Shown piece after piece: positions 45,966-55,710 of a stretch of 64,000 bases of DNA. Position 1 is the first letter of the stretch; each line of letters starts with the position of its first letter. This DNA comes from Flectobacillus roseus (GTDB taxonomy: Bacteria > Bacteroidota > Bacteroidia > Cytophagales > Spirosomataceae). Where the stretch lies: NCBI RefSeq assembly GCF_030056665.1, contig NZ_JASHIG010000032.1. The stretch is one strand, 5' to 3'. The notes under the pieces are model-generated. The model saw nothing but the letters and a program-made list of their open reading frames with translations, made no database searches and had not been told where the DNA came from. The position numbers were made by a program, and so were the translations under genes.

Positions 45966-47300
45966 CTAAATATCGTGGTGAAGCGACTCTTCCAATAATG
46001 GGTGGTTTTTAGCAACCAAAGACGCTTTTGTTAGTTCTGTTGAAACAACATAAACAAATGCTGAAGCAAACAAAATAACAGTACCAAATTCAACTAATCC
46101 GAATCCACCGTGAGGACCAACCGTACCTGGCATGATCATTTGGTAGAAATCCAAATAGTGACCTACAATTACAAAGAAACAACAGATTTTCAAGAAAATC
46201 GGAGTACGTTTTGCATCACGAGTCATCATGATCAAGAATGGGAAGAAGAAGTTCATGAACACGTTCAAGATTTCAACTGCTTTGTACACTTTATTGTGAC
46301 CTTCCCAACGCTCTAAGAAGTAGATTGTTTCTTCTGGCATGTTAGCATAGTAAATCAACAAGAATTGAGCAAACCATACGTAAGTCCAGAAAATAGAGAA
46401 TGCAAACATGAATTTACCTAAGTCATGCAAGTGGCTATCGCTAACATATTGCATATATCCTTTGTCTTTCAACAACAATACTGTCAATGTAATAGTAGCC
46501 AAACCAGTTACGTGCCAGCTAGAGAACATGTACCATCCAAACATGGTTGAGAACCAGTGAGTATCGATAGACATAACCCAGTCCCAAGCAGACAATGAAG
46601 AAGAAATACCCATTGCTACAACAAAACCAGTACCGATACGTACCATGTCAAAAAAGTTTTGAGTTCCACCGTTCAAATCTTCTTCGATTGATTTTTTACG
46701 CATCATGTTCCAAAGAACAATCCATACAGTAAAAATAGCAACCAAGCGAACCAAGAAGAATGTGAAGTTCAAATATCCTTTTTTACCTGCAATAATTTTA
46801 TCGTAATGCTCACTTGCAGGATCAGTGATTCCATGGTGCATCCAGTGGAAAATCACATCGCCTTTGAAGATGAATAACAAAAGCAATACAGGGAAGGTAA
46901 AATACAAGAATCTAGGGAAAGCTTCAGGGATTCTTTTTACTACAGATGACCAACCTGCTTTAGCAAGGTATTGTACTGCAACAAAGAACATACCGATTAC
47001 GGCAATACCTGAAAAGAAAACACCATTCATCCAAAGGTTAACCCAAAGACGATTTAATGGATTCCAAGGTGATTCATGGTGAGATGCTGCACCGCCAGAA
47101 AGGTGCTCTCCGCCATGTTCAGCAGCATGACCTGCCACTGCGTGAGCAGCTTCGTGCTCACCACTTCCTAAGAAGAAAACGCCAATACCCAAAAGCACAG
47201 CACCAATGATCATCGCAGTGATCACTCTCTTGCGTGCCTCCGGAGTAAATTCATAAAACTCCTCGACGTTTGCTGGGGAAAAATGTGAATGTCCCGCCAT
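45966..47300 (-). CDS. actF: alternative complex III subunit ActF
   Basis: ActF is one of the two NrfD/PsrC-like membrane subunits of the quinol:cytochrome c oxidoreductase. The 444-residue protein has about ten helices; characteristic stretches are PLNRLWVNLWMNGVFFSGIA, SAWDWVMSIDTHWFSTMFGW and the His-rich N-terminal loop (EHGGEHLSGGAASHHES). It is the last act gene, after actE, and is followed by coxII across a stem-loop. Confidence 0.92.
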   Translation of the reverse strand: MAGHSHFSPANVEEFYEFTPEARKRVITAMIIGAVLLGIGVFFLGSGEHEAAHAVAGHAAEHGGEHLSGGAASHHESPWNPLNRLWVNLWMNGVFFSGIAVIGMFFVAVQYLAKAGWSSVVKRIPEAFPRFLYFTFPVLLLLFIFKGDVIFHWMHHGITDPASEHYDKIIAGKKGYLNFTFFLVRLVAIFTVWIVLWNMMRKKSIEEDLNGGTQNFFDMVRIGTGFVVAMGISSSLSAWDWVMSIDTHWFSTMFGWYMFSSWHVTGLATITLTVLLLKDKGYMQYVSDSHLHDLGKFMFAFSIFWTYVWFAQFLLIYYANMPEETIYFLERWEGHNKVYKAVEILNVFMNFFFPFLIMMTRDAKRTPIFLKICCFFVIVGHYLDFYQMIMPGTVGPHGGFGLVEFGTVILFASAFVYVVSTELTKASLVAKNHPLLEESLHHDI

Positions 47301-47390
47301 TATACTTATAAGTTTGTAAGTTTAATAGTATGAAAGATTGCATCAACATTGATGCTTTTTTGACTATGCGCAATAATTACAAATTGTAAA

Positions 47391-48008
47391 TTACTGCTTT
47401 TGCAATTCGTGTACGTAAAGTACAATTTTCCAACGGTCTGCTGATGAAATTTGAGAAGCGTGTGACCACATACGTCCTTTACCATGAGTAATTGTATGGT
47501 AAATATGACCGTCGTTTACACTTTTCAAAGCATCCGATGAATAAACTGGAACCCCTTTGTACATTTTTGCTACTAAGCCATCGCCTTTACCAGCTTCACC
47601 ATGGCAGTGTTGGCAATATCTTTCATATTGAGTCTTACCTGCTTCAATGTTTTCGGGGGTTGCTGGATATGGGTTTGACAACAACGCTTCAGAAGAAGCC
47701 ATATCATCTTTACCGATATTACGAGCAATCATATCCATTTTCATTAATTTGCTGTTTACTGTGTCTCCATCAGCAGCAGCAAATTTTTCGCGTGGTACTG
47801 TCCCTTTAACAGGAGTACGCATGTTCATACCGTAAGGGTTGATTGTATTCAACTCACCCTCAGTTTGAGTCATTGGTTCGTATGCAACCGAGTGATACAT
47901 GTTTGGCGCAAACTCTGTCCCTGTATCATTATGGCTATCTTTACAAGAAGTTGCAGATAAAGCAACAACTCCCGATAAAAACAGACCTATGTATTTATTA
48001 GTTAACAT
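47391..48008 (-). CDS. actE: alternative complex III subunit ActE (monoheme cytochrome c)
   Basis: The 205-residue lipoprotein (signal ending ALSATSC, Cys about residue 22) contains a single cytochrome c domain with YERYCQHCHGEAGKG near residue 130 and an axial Met in GKGRMWSHASQI. It carries electrons from ActA to the oxidase or to a soluble cytochrome. It lies between actD and actF as in other ACIII clusters. Confidence 0.92.
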   Translation of the reverse strand: MLTNKYIGLFLSGVVALSATSCKDSHNDTGTEFAPNMYHSVAYEPMTQTEGELNTINPYGMNMRTPVKGTVPREKFAAADGDTVNSKLMKMDMIARNIGKDDMASSEALLSNPYPATPENIEAGKTQYERYCQHCHGEAGKGDGLVAKMYKGVPVYSSDALKSVNDGHIYHTITHGKGRMWSHASQISSADRWKIVLYVHELQKQ

Positions 48009-48066
48009 ATTTTTGATTTTAATTAGTCGTTGGACATTGCTTTAGGGTATTCCTAAGGTTCAATGC

Positions 48067-48591
48067 TTAGAATTGCTTTACATTCACTTCGATAGCACCA
48101 GAAGCCTTTAAAATTTCTTCGATCTCAGCTTCAGATTTCTTGTTAGTTCCCATGTTAATGGTCATGATGAACTTATCGTCAGTACTTCTTAAATCAAATG
48201 TTTTTGGCTTTTTACCTGGCCACAAGCTATTTGATACAAAGAAGGTAAATACCATACCAAATGCAGTGAACAATACCGTACCTTCGAAAGTAACTGGAAT
48301 CCAGTCTGGTAATGCGAAGAAGTCTTTACCACCGATAATCATTGGCCAGTCAAAAACCATTGTATAGTTAATCAAGAACTGAGCACAAGTCAAACCTGTT
48401 AAACCAAACAAGAATGCAGCGATAGGAATTCTTGTACGCGGGTGACCGATAGCAGTATCAAGTCCGTGGATTGGGAAAGGAGTATATACTTCCTCAATTT
48501 TCACGCCTTTTCCTTTTACTTCAGTTACTGCGTGTAATACCTCGTCCTCATCGTCGTAAACTCCAACCAAGTATTTTTCTGTTGTATTCAT
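48067..48591 (-). CDS. actD: alternative complex III subunit ActD (DUF3341)
   Basis: The 174-residue protein matches DUF3341/ActD: soluble N-terminal part (YLVGVYDDEDEVLHAVTEVK, then EEVYTPFPIHGLD), two membrane helices in the middle (IPIAAFLFGLTGLTCAQFLI, FEGTVLFTAFGMVFTFFVS) and a C-terminal cytosolic tail. It is an accessory membrane subunit of ACIII. Confidence 0.9.
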   Translation of the reverse strand: MNTTEKYLVGVYDDEDEVLHAVTEVKGKGVKIEEVYTPFPIHGLDTAIGHPRTRIPIAAFLFGLTGLTCAQFLINYTMVFDWPMIIGGKDFFALPDWIPVTFEGTVLFTAFGMVFTFFVSNSLWPGKKPKTFDLRSTDDKFIMTINMGTNKKSEAEIEEILKASGAIEVNVKQF

Positions 48592-48636
48592 TTTAATATT
48601 CGTTATGTCTTGATATTGATTTCAAAAGCTAGAATT

Positions 48637-48657
48637 GGTGCAGAGAAAATCTGCACC
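48637..48657 (-). promoter_or_regulatory. stem-loop between actC and actD
   Basis: GGTGCAGA and TCTGCACC form an 8-bp perfect stem with a GAAAA loop, about 20 nt after the actC stop codon. One of a series of hairpins at gene boundaries in this cluster. Confidence 0.5.
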
Positions 48658-48675
48658 ATCTCTTTTGAATAATTA

Positions 48676-50082
48676 TTAATGAGTAACTGATTCTTTTCCT
48701 CCTTCAGACTTCTTCTTGAATGGGTAGTTTGAAGAAACACCTTTCATTACAGATTTCACTTCTGCCATGTTGATTACTGGCAAAAACTTAGCGAACAAGA
48801 AGAATAATGTAAAGAATAAACCGAATGAGAAAATATAGTCACCAATATCGTACATCGTAGGAGAGAACATTGCCCATGAAGATGGAATATAGTCACGGTG
48901 CAATGAAGAAACGATGATTACAAAACGTTCGAACCACATACCTACGTTCACAACTACCGAAAGGATAAATGAGATAAGGATGTTTGTACGAATACTTTTG
49001 AACCAGAATAATTGTGGAGAGATTACGTTACATGTCATCATCATCCAGTAAGCCCACCAGTAAGGACCAAATGCACGGTTGATGAAACAATAGCTTTCGT
49101 ATTCTACACCTGAGTACCAAGCAATGAAAAACTCAGTTAAGTAAGCAATACCTACAACAGAACCTGTTACAGTGATGATGATATTCATCATTTCAATGTG
49201 TTCCATTGTGATGTAATCTTCCAACTTAAATACTACACGTGTTACCAACAACAAGGTTTGTACCATGGCAAAACCAGAGAAGATAGCACCAGCTACGAAA
49301 TATGGAGGGAAGATTGTCGTGTGCCATCCCGGAATAACCGAAGTAGCAAAGTCCATTGATACAATCGTGTGTACAGAAAGTACAAGTGGAGTAGAAATAC
49401 CAGCCAAAATCAAAGACACATATTCGTAACGAGCCCAAGTTTTAGCAGAACCAGTCCAACCCACAGAGAACAAACCATACCAGAATTTAGAAGCCTTAGT
49501 TTGAGCACGGTCACGAATTGTAGCCAAGTCAGGAATAAGACCTAAGTACCAGAACACTAACGAAACAGAAAGGTAAGTTGAGATAGCAAATACGTCCCAA
49601 ACCAATGGTGAGTTGAAGTTAACCCAAAGAGAACCAAAAGTATTTGGAAGTGGTAATGCCCAGTGAGCCAACCAAGGGCGACCCATGTGAGCCAAGATAA
49701 ATGAAGCAGCACATAATACGGCGAAAATCGTCATCGCTTCTGCTGCACGGTTAATTGAAGTTCTCCATTTTTGACGGAACAATAACAATACAGCTGAGAT
49801 AAGTGTACCAGCGTGACCGATACCTACCCACCATACGAAGTTTGTAATATCCCAAGCCCAACCTACGGTCTTGTTCAAACCCCAAACTCCAATTCCTTGC
49901 CACCATGTGTAACCTAAACAATAGGCACCATAGGCGAAAATCACACAAGACACAGAAAAGGCAATTTTCCACTCTTTCGTTGGTTCACCTTCAACTTGCT
50001 TGCAGATGTCTTGTGTTACATCGTGATAAGATCTACCACCTCCTACGAGGGTTTCTCTTATTGGTGATACTACGTGCGACAT
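48676..50082 (-). CDS. actC: alternative complex III subunit ActC (NrfD/PsrC-like)
   Basis: ActC is the main quinol-binding membrane subunit. The 468-residue protein has about ten helices with typical NrfD features: NFVWWVGIGHAGTLISAVLL (His near the quinol site), VLCAASFILAHMGRPWLAHW, SIVSMDFATSVIPGWHTTIF and the FERFVIIVSSLHRDYIPSSW segment. It follows actB by 74 nt. Confidence 0.93.
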   Translation of the reverse strand: MSHVVSPIRETLVGGGRSYHDVTQDICKQVEGEPTKEWKIAFSVSCVIFAYGAYCLGYTWWQGIGVWGLNKTVGWAWDITNFVWWVGIGHAGTLISAVLLLFRQKWRTSINRAAEAMTIFAVLCAASFILAHMGRPWLAHWALPLPNTFGSLWVNFNSPLVWDVFAISTYLSVSLVFWYLGLIPDLATIRDRAQTKASKFWYGLFSVGWTGSAKTWARYEYVSLILAGISTPLVLSVHTIVSMDFATSVIPGWHTTIFPPYFVAGAIFSGFAMVQTLLLVTRVVFKLEDYITMEHIEMMNIIITVTGSVVGIAYLTEFFIAWYSGVEYESYCFINRAFGPYWWAYWMMMTCNVISPQLFWFKSIRTNILISFILSVVVNVGMWFERFVIIVSSLHRDYIPSSWAMFSPTMYDIGDYIFSFGLFFTLFFLFAKFLPVINMAEVKSVMKGVSSNYPFKKKSEGGKESVTH

Positions 50083-50124
50083 ATTTTAAGATTTAATAGT
50101 TTTAAATTCGTTATTTTCTAATAG

Positions 50125-50144
50125 GAGAGGGCTTTCACCCTCTC
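50125..50144 (-). promoter_or_regulatory. stem-loop between actB and actC
   Basis: GAGAGGG and CCCTCTC form a 7-bp GC-rich perfect stem with a 6-nt loop, 13 nt upstream of the actB stop region on the transcript side. It is part of the hairpin series of this cluster. Confidence 0.5.
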
Positions 50145-50156
50145 TAAATTTCTTAC

Positions 50157-53100
50157 TTATGCGTGTTCTTTCGCTTCGCCCTCAGCTTTTTTTCCTTCTC
50201 TTTCTTTGTTACGTACTTTTACTAAGTAAGAGATATTTGGCTTAACGTTAATTTCTTCAATCACACCGAACGAACGACCAGTTTTCTCAGCAGCAAGTAC
50301 TTGTGAGATTTCTGATTCTGGATCATTCATGTCACCGAACGTAATAGCGTTTGTTGGACAAGATTGAGCACAAGCCACTTGGATTTCTCCATCTTTTGGT
50401 CTTCTCTTCTCTTTCTTAGCTTCCAATTTACCAGCTTGAATACGCTGAACACACATTGAACATTTTTCCATTACACCACGTGAACGAACTGTTACGTCTG
50501 GGTTCAACACCATACGACCTAAGTCATTGTTCAAATGGAAATCGAAATCGTCAGTTTGGAAATAACGGAACCAGTTAAAACGACGTACTTTATATGGACA
50601 GTTGTTTGCACAATAACGTGTACCGATACAACGGTTGTAAGTCATTTGGTTCAAGCCCTCTGTAGAGTGTGTAGTAGCCAATACTGGACATACAGTTTCA
50701 CAAGGAGCATTGTTACAGTGTTGACACAACATTGGTTGGAATACAACTTCTGGGTTTTCAGAAGCTACTTCCAATCCTTTTAAATCTTCAACATCTGCAT
50801 CAGAAGAATAATAACGGTCGATACGCATCCAGTGCATTTCACGACGGTTAATAACTTCTTGACGACCTACAACTGGAACGTTGTTTTCTGCAGAACAAGA
50901 CACCACACATGCACTACATCCAGTACAAGTGTTAAGGTCAATCACCATACCCCAAGCGTGGTTGTTGTATTTATGACCATTCCACAATGAAATATCAGTT
51001 GCAGTTTTCTTACCTTCAGCTGTTAAGATTTCTGGCTTGAAACGTCCTGCTTCTACATTCTTTTTGTATTCAGACAATACTGTTTCTTGCACAACAGCCT
51101 CACGAGCCATTACAGTATTGTGTGTTTGTGTCTGAGCAATTTTAACCTCTTCACCTGTTGCTTTAATAGCTACATCTCCAGTGTTGAAGAATGCCAACGT
51201 ACCATTTACAGTAGTGATGAAAGGATAAGCATTAGCACCTACTCCATCAGCTGATTTACCAGCCTTTGTACGACCGTAACCGATAGCTACAGCGATAGTA
51301 CCATTTGCCTGACCTGGTTGAACCAATACTGGCAATTTGATAGACTTACCACCAATAGTCAATTCAGCTTCTTTGTCTTGCTCTAATTTCAATTCAGCAG
51401 CTGTTTTTTGAGAAACTGCCAAATAGTTTGTCCAACAAGCTTTAGAAACTGGCTCAGGCAATTCTTGCAACCAAGGGTTATTTGCTTGAGAACCTGTACC
51501 CATACTTACTTTCTCATACACTGCTAATTCTAATTTATCAGAAGCAGCTTTGTAGTTCTTAGAGATAGCAGCGGTAGCATCAGCCAAGTTTACAGCAGGA
51601 GCAGCAGCACTAGCTGTTGAACCAAACTCATAAACGCCATCATGCAATACTTGTGACCATTGTACTTTACCAGCTTTTAAGATATTGCTAGTCCAGTTAG
51701 ATTCCAAGTAAGCAGCATAATCAGCATTCAAACCAGCCCATGTTAATAAGCTAGATTGAATTTGACGAGTTTTGAAAATCGTTGAAATTGTAGGCTGAGT
51801 CAATGAGAAGAAACCTTTTTTAGGCTCAGCATCATTCCAAGACTCCAAGAAGTGAGAGTCAGGAGTGTTATATTTTACTAATGAAGCTGTTTCGTCAGCT
51901 CTATCGTTTGTTGCAATTGTTAAAGCAATCTTAGGAAGTGCTTCAGCCAATTCAGCACCACGAGGGTGGTTATAAACTGGGTTTGCGTTGTAGAAAATAA
52001 CCGCAGCGATTGCACCAGACTTAGCTTCGTTGATGAACTGATTCATTTCAGCATCAGAACCTTGACGGTAGTTTGCTGGAGTTCCTAAATCAATTGTTGT
52101 ACCATAAGCACCAACCAATCCATTGATTGCAGCTACCACAGCTTGAACTGAGGCGTCATTTGAACCAGATACTACGATTGAAGCACCTTTTGATGCAACT
52201 AAATCAGCAGCAGCTTTCTCCAAATATTCAACTTTTACAGCTGAAGTTGACAAAGTAGGAGCACCTACTTTCGCAGCAACTGCATTGTAAAGAGCTGTTG
52301 CAACTAAACCTTCTTGAGATGGCTTGTATGTTGCACGGTAATCAGCGTTAGCACCAGTGTTAGACATAATTGTCTCAAACTGATAGTGACGAGACATTTC
52401 TTTGTTACCATCTTTTGCCGAAGATACACGACGAGTTTTAGCCCATTGTGCAGCAAATTCAGATGGAGAAATCCAAGTTCCTAAGAAGTCAGCACCCAAA
52501 GAAACGATTGTCTTTGCTTTACTGAAATCAAAACTTGGCAATACCCCGTTAGCTGCTACTAAACCTGACAATGAGTTTGCATCGTAAGTAACAACCTTAG
52601 TTGTTGGGTATTTAGCGATAAAATCACCAATAACTTTCTTTGTAGTAGGAGACAAAATAGAGTTTGTTACAATTCTGATTTGTCCACCTTTAGCTAATCC
52701 AGAGATGATTTCTTTATCTATAGAAGCCCAATCAGCAGCTTTACCTGCAATTTGAGGTCCTTTTAATTTTTCGTTATCATAAAGACTCAATACTGATGCT
52801 TGAGCACGTGCTGAAAGAGCACCTTTTGATACAGAAGAAGCTTTGTTACCTTCAATTTTGATAGGACGACCTTCACGAGTCTTTACCAAAATAGAAGCGT
52901 ATTCTCCGCCATCAACAAAAGTTGAAGCATACCAGTTAGCGATAGTAGGCTCAACATCTTCTGGCTTATTTAAGTACGGAATCGTATTCTTAACTGGAGC
53001 TTCGCAAGCTGCCAACGCTACCGCTGACATACCGAAACCTAACACTTTTAAGAAATCACGACGATGAGATCCTGTACCATCAAAGATAGCACCTTCTTTT

Positions 53101-53210
53101 TCGTCTGCTGACGGGGCATCACCGAACTCACGGTCTGCATATTTAACGAACTCAGCATCGTTAGTTAACTCCTCAATTCCTCTCCAATACCTTTTTGTAG
53201 TATTTTCCAT
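50157..53210 (-). CDS. actB: alternative complex III subunit ActB (iron-sulfur, molybdopterin-like)
   Basis: The 1017-residue periplasmic subunit fuses a molybdopterin-oxidoreductase-like domain without cofactor (residues about 60-700) to an iron-sulfur domain. Residues 48-70 carry a Tat-type signal RRDFLKVLGF with a lipobox VALAAC, so it is probably exported folded and lipid-anchored. Four cysteine clusters follow: CTGCSACVVSCSAENN, CQHCNNAPCETVCPV, CIGTRYCANNCPYK and CSMCVQRI with CAQSCPTNA, fitting [3Fe-4S]/[4Fe-4S] centres. They pass quinol electrons to the hemes of ActA. Confidence 0.95.
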   Translation of the reverse strand: MENTTKRYWRGIEELTNDAEFVKYADREFGDAPSADEKEGAIFDGTGSHRRDFLKVLGFGMSAVALAACEAPVKNTIPYLNKPEDVEPTIANWYASTFVDGGEYASILVKTREGRPIKIEGNKASSVSKGALSARAQASVLSLYDNEKLKGPQIAGKAADWASIDKEIISGLAKGGQIRIVTNSILSPTTKKVIGDFIAKYPTTKVVTYDANSLSGLVAANGVLPSFDFSKAKTIVSLGADFLGTWISPSEFAAQWAKTRRVSSAKDGNKEMSRHYQFETIMSNTGANADYRATYKPSQEGLVATALYNAVAAKVGAPTLSTSAVKVEYLEKAAADLVASKGASIVVSGSNDASVQAVVAAINGLVGAYGTTIDLGTPANYRQGSDAEMNQFINEAKSGAIAAVIFYNANPVYNHPRGAELAEALPKIALTIATNDRADETASLVKYNTPDSHFLESWNDAEPKKGFFSLTQPTISTIFKTRQIQSSLLTWAGLNADYAAYLESNWTSNILKAGKVQWSQVLHDGVYEFGSTASAAAPAVNLADATAAISKNYKAASDKLELAVYEKVSMGTGSQANNPWLQELPEPVSKACWTNYLAVSQKTAAELKLEQDKEAELTIGGKSIKLPVLVQPGQANGTIAVAIGYGRTKAGKSADGVGANAYPFITTVNGTLAFFNTGDVAIKATGEEVKIAQTQTHNTVMAREAVVQETVLSEYKKNVEAGRFKPEILTAEGKKTATDISLWNGHKYNNHAWGMVIDLNTCTGCSACVVSCSAENNVPVVGRQEVINRREMHWMRIDRYYSSDADVEDLKGLEVASENPEVVFQPMLCQHCNNAPCETVCPVLATTHSTEGLNQMTYNRCIGTRYCANNCPYKVRRFNWFRYFQTDDFDFHLNNDLGRMVLNPDVTVRSRGVMEKCSMCVQRIQAGKLEAKKEKRRPKDGEIQVACAQSCPTNAITFGDMNDPESEISQVLAAEKTGRSFGVIEEINVKPNISYLVKVRNKEREGKKAEGEAKEHA

Positions 53211-53262
53211 ATATATTATAATAGTATAAACAGAAACTATTGAATATTAAAATGAAGTAACA

Positions 53263-53310
53263 AGTCAGAAGCAAGAAAAACGTTTTTGTTTTTTGCTTCT
53301 GACATTTGAC
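53263..53310 (-). promoter_or_regulatory. stem-loop between actA and actB
   Basis: AGTCAGAAGCAA and TTGCTTCTGAC form an 11-bp stem closing a loop that contains complementary A and T runs. It occupies much of the 103-nt gap between actA and actB. Confidence 0.5.
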
Positions 53311-53313
53311 TTC

Positions 53314-54516
53314 TTAGTAGTGACATTTTGAACACTCCAAACCTCCGATGTTAGCAACTTTCAAAGGCTCTTTGTTTTCTTTATTGTGAATTTCAACAAG
53401 CTTATCATAGTATGCGTTGCCTTTTGTATTTACGTCAGTTTTTCTGTGACAGTCAATACACCAACCCATAGTCAATGTTGAGCGTTGTTCAACTACTTCC
53501 ATTTTCTGAATTTCACCGTGACAGTTTTGACATTCCAAACCAGCTACGTTTGTATGCTGTGCGTGGTTGAAGTATGCCAAATCAGGCAAGTTGTGAACAC
53601 GAATCCATTGGATTGGCTCATCTTTCTCGATAGCACGGTAGATTTTTTGAATTTCTGGAGACTCACGCTTAATTGTGTTGTGACAGTTCATACAGATGTT
53701 TGGAGAAGGAACGTTAGCACCTTTACCTTTGTAAACACCTGTGTGGCAGTATCCACAATTGATTTGGTAATCACCAGCATGAAGTTTGTGAGAGAAATGG
53801 ATCGGTTGTTCAGGAGCATAGCCTTGGTGAATACCTACACCATAAGCTGCATCAATTGTAGCTTTACCAATCAATAAGGTAATCAAAAGCGCTGCACCTG
53901 TCTTGAAAGCATTATTTGCCGCTAATTTTTTACCATTTTCAGCAATTCTTTGTAACAATGGAATACTTTCAGCTTCCTCAGCCGACACTGATGCCAATTT
54001 AGAAAGCGTAGTAACAATTGACAACAAAGCAACCAATACCAACACCATCACGCCAAGAAGTGCGATTAGGATATACTGTAACATGCCGCCGTTAGATTCA
54101 GCTGCTGGAGCAGCTGCACCTGCCGCTGGAGCTGCACCTGCTGCTGGAGCCGCTGGAGCTGCGTTTTGTGCCTCGATGTAAGCAAGTACACTCTTAATTT
54201 GGGCTTCCGAATAATTCGGGTATGCCGTCATCTGAGCCTTACCAAACTTGTTGTAAAGATCGTTAGCATATTTATCACCACTGGCGATAACTGCCTGAGG
54301 GTTGTGAACCCACTTTACAATCCAATCCAACGGTCTTCTCTGACCTACACCTTGAAGGCCTGGCCCCACTAAAGGTTCTGCACTTGTATTGTGACAAGCC
54401 GCACAGTTGTTTTTGAAAATTTGCTCTCCTTCTGCTACATCCTGAGCATTTACTCTTACAACCGAGGCAAACATTCCCAGTAGCATTGTCAAAGCAACAA
54501 TTTTCAAGCGTTTCAT
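53314..54516 (-). CDS. actA: alternative complex III subunit ActA (multiheme cytochrome c)
   Basis: The start is set at ATG 54516 (MKRLKIVALTMLLGM, a signal peptide); an ATG lies 9 nt upstream. The 400-residue protein carries six CxxCH motifs: NNCAACHN near residue 38 in a monoheme N-terminal domain, then CGYCH, CMNCH, CQNCH, CIDCH and CSKCH in the C-terminal half. Between them are an Ala/Pro linker (APAAPAAGAAPAAGAAAPAA), one or two membrane helices (LQYILIALLGVMVLVLVALL, AALLITLLIGKATID). As I recall, ActA of studied complexes is described as pentaheme, so the N-terminal domain may be a fused extra cytochrome. First gene of the operon, with a promoter at 54665-54696. Confidence 0.92.
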   Translation of the reverse strand: MKRLKIVALTMLLGMFASVVRVNAQDVAEGEQIFKNNCAACHNTSAEPLVGPGLQGVGQRRPLDWIVKWVHNPQAVIASGDKYANDLYNKFGKAQMTAYPNYSEAQIKSVLAYIEAQNAAPAAPAAGAAPAAGAAAPAAESNGGMLQYILIALLGVMVLVLVALLSIVTTLSKLASVSAEEAESIPLLQRIAENGKKLAANNAFKTGAALLITLLIGKATIDAAYGVGIHQGYAPEQPIHFSHKLHAGDYQINCGYCHTGVYKGKGANVPSPNICMNCHNTIKRESPEIQKIYRAIEKDEPIQWIRVHNLPDLAYFNHAQHTNVAGLECQNCHGEIQKMEVVEQRSTLTMGWCIDCHRKTDVNTKGNAYYDKLVEIHNKENKEPLKVANIGGLECSKCHY

Positions 54517-54664
54517 GGTTATCATAAGAATCTATAAACTAATTTTAATAATTAAGTACTACGCCAAACTATTTACCTAATAATCTGAGACTTCCATTTA
54601 TTTTTAAACTTTTCAATCTAAAAACTAAGGCAAAAAACTAGAAGAAACACACTATTTCGGGTCA

Positions 54665-54696
54665 CAAAAGTACAATCGGAATAATTACGAACCAAT
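54665..54696 (-). promoter_or_regulatory. probable promoter of the act-cta operon
   Basis: On the minus strand ATTG (54693-54696, one base off TTTG) is followed after 20 nt by TACTTTTG (54665-54672), a perfect -7 box. It lies about 150 nt upstream of actA, with AT-rich DNA behind it. Confidence 0.5.
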
Positions 54697-55288
54697 TTAT
54701 TTATTATTGATTTTCAGCAAAATTAGTATAGTTGTGAACTATTTAGAATAATTCTAAGTTATTTACAATTTTGTTGAATATACGGCTTCAAAATATCCTA
54801 CATAATTTCCACAAAATCAGCTAGTTCATTTTAATTCATTCAGCCTTACTTATTCGGCATTTATAAGACCATTTATCTTATAAATTAAACCTTCGAATTT
54901 AGCTCATTTTTTTGAATTCACCATCCTTGTCACTGTTCAATTTGTGTACTTCAGCATGATTTTTATCATTTTTTTTCTCGAATTTTATTCAAATGAAATA
55001 GCATAGTAATATGATAGATTTGATAATCTTTATGAAATACCAATTCTTGGAAAAATACTAAAACTACTTACTAATTGACATAGAAGAATTTAACGTTCGT
55101 TATGAAAAATAATGCCAATGAGGAAAGATAAAACTAAGCTTTTTTTACTCTTTGTACACGCTCGCTCTAAATTGGGAGAATTTCATGCAAGAAGCGTTAA
55201 AAAGCTAGGCTTCTAGCTAAATTCATCGATGTTAGCTAACCATTGACAGAAGAGGCTAATGAGAGGAAGTACTTAGAAAGAAAGATGA

Positions 55289-55643
55289 TTAAGTAATCGA
55301 GCAGAATAATATTTAAGTTATGTGTTTAGGGACAAGGCAACAGGCACAAGGCACAGAGTGTTAAAATGTTTTTATTAACCACAGCTATGCTTTTTTCCAA
55401 AGCCCACCGCCGAAAGCTGATACCTGAATGCCTTAGGCACAAAAATTAAATTCTATTTTGCGCACTTACTTAAGTTAGTGGGTAAAATAGAATTTAATTT
55501 TTGAGCTTACTGCTTTCAGCTCTCGGCAATCGGCAAAAAATATATCCATCGTTACTAAAAAACATTTTAACACTCTTTGCCTTGTGCCTGTTGCCTTATG
55601 CCTTCAACAAAAAACTTAAATCTAATTCTGCACGATTACTTAA
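55289..55643. repeat. 355-bp imperfect palindrome
   Basis: Several nested arms pair across a centre near 55471: 55289-55307 with 55625-55643 (18 of 19), 55334-55373 with 55558-55597 (39 of 40, including TGCCTTGTGCCTGTTGCCTT on the right), a partly matching middle arm (CAGCTTTCGGC-like), and a central hairpin 55441-55471 with 55472-55502 (28 of 31). It has no open reading frame. It could be a miniature inverted-repeat element, an inverted duplication, or a structured RNA; nothing in the window shows which. Confidence 0.85.
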
Positions 55644-55710
55644 GTATTAAATTGTTTTTCCAATCTACAATTTGACTTATCTGTTTTCTACTTTAGAAAT
55701 CGTAGAACAA

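Noticed and set aside
55112..55216. 34-codon frame, basic peptide, in the intergenic region
   Set aside because: Isolated, no start context or homology, possibly a decayed gene end; too weak to call.
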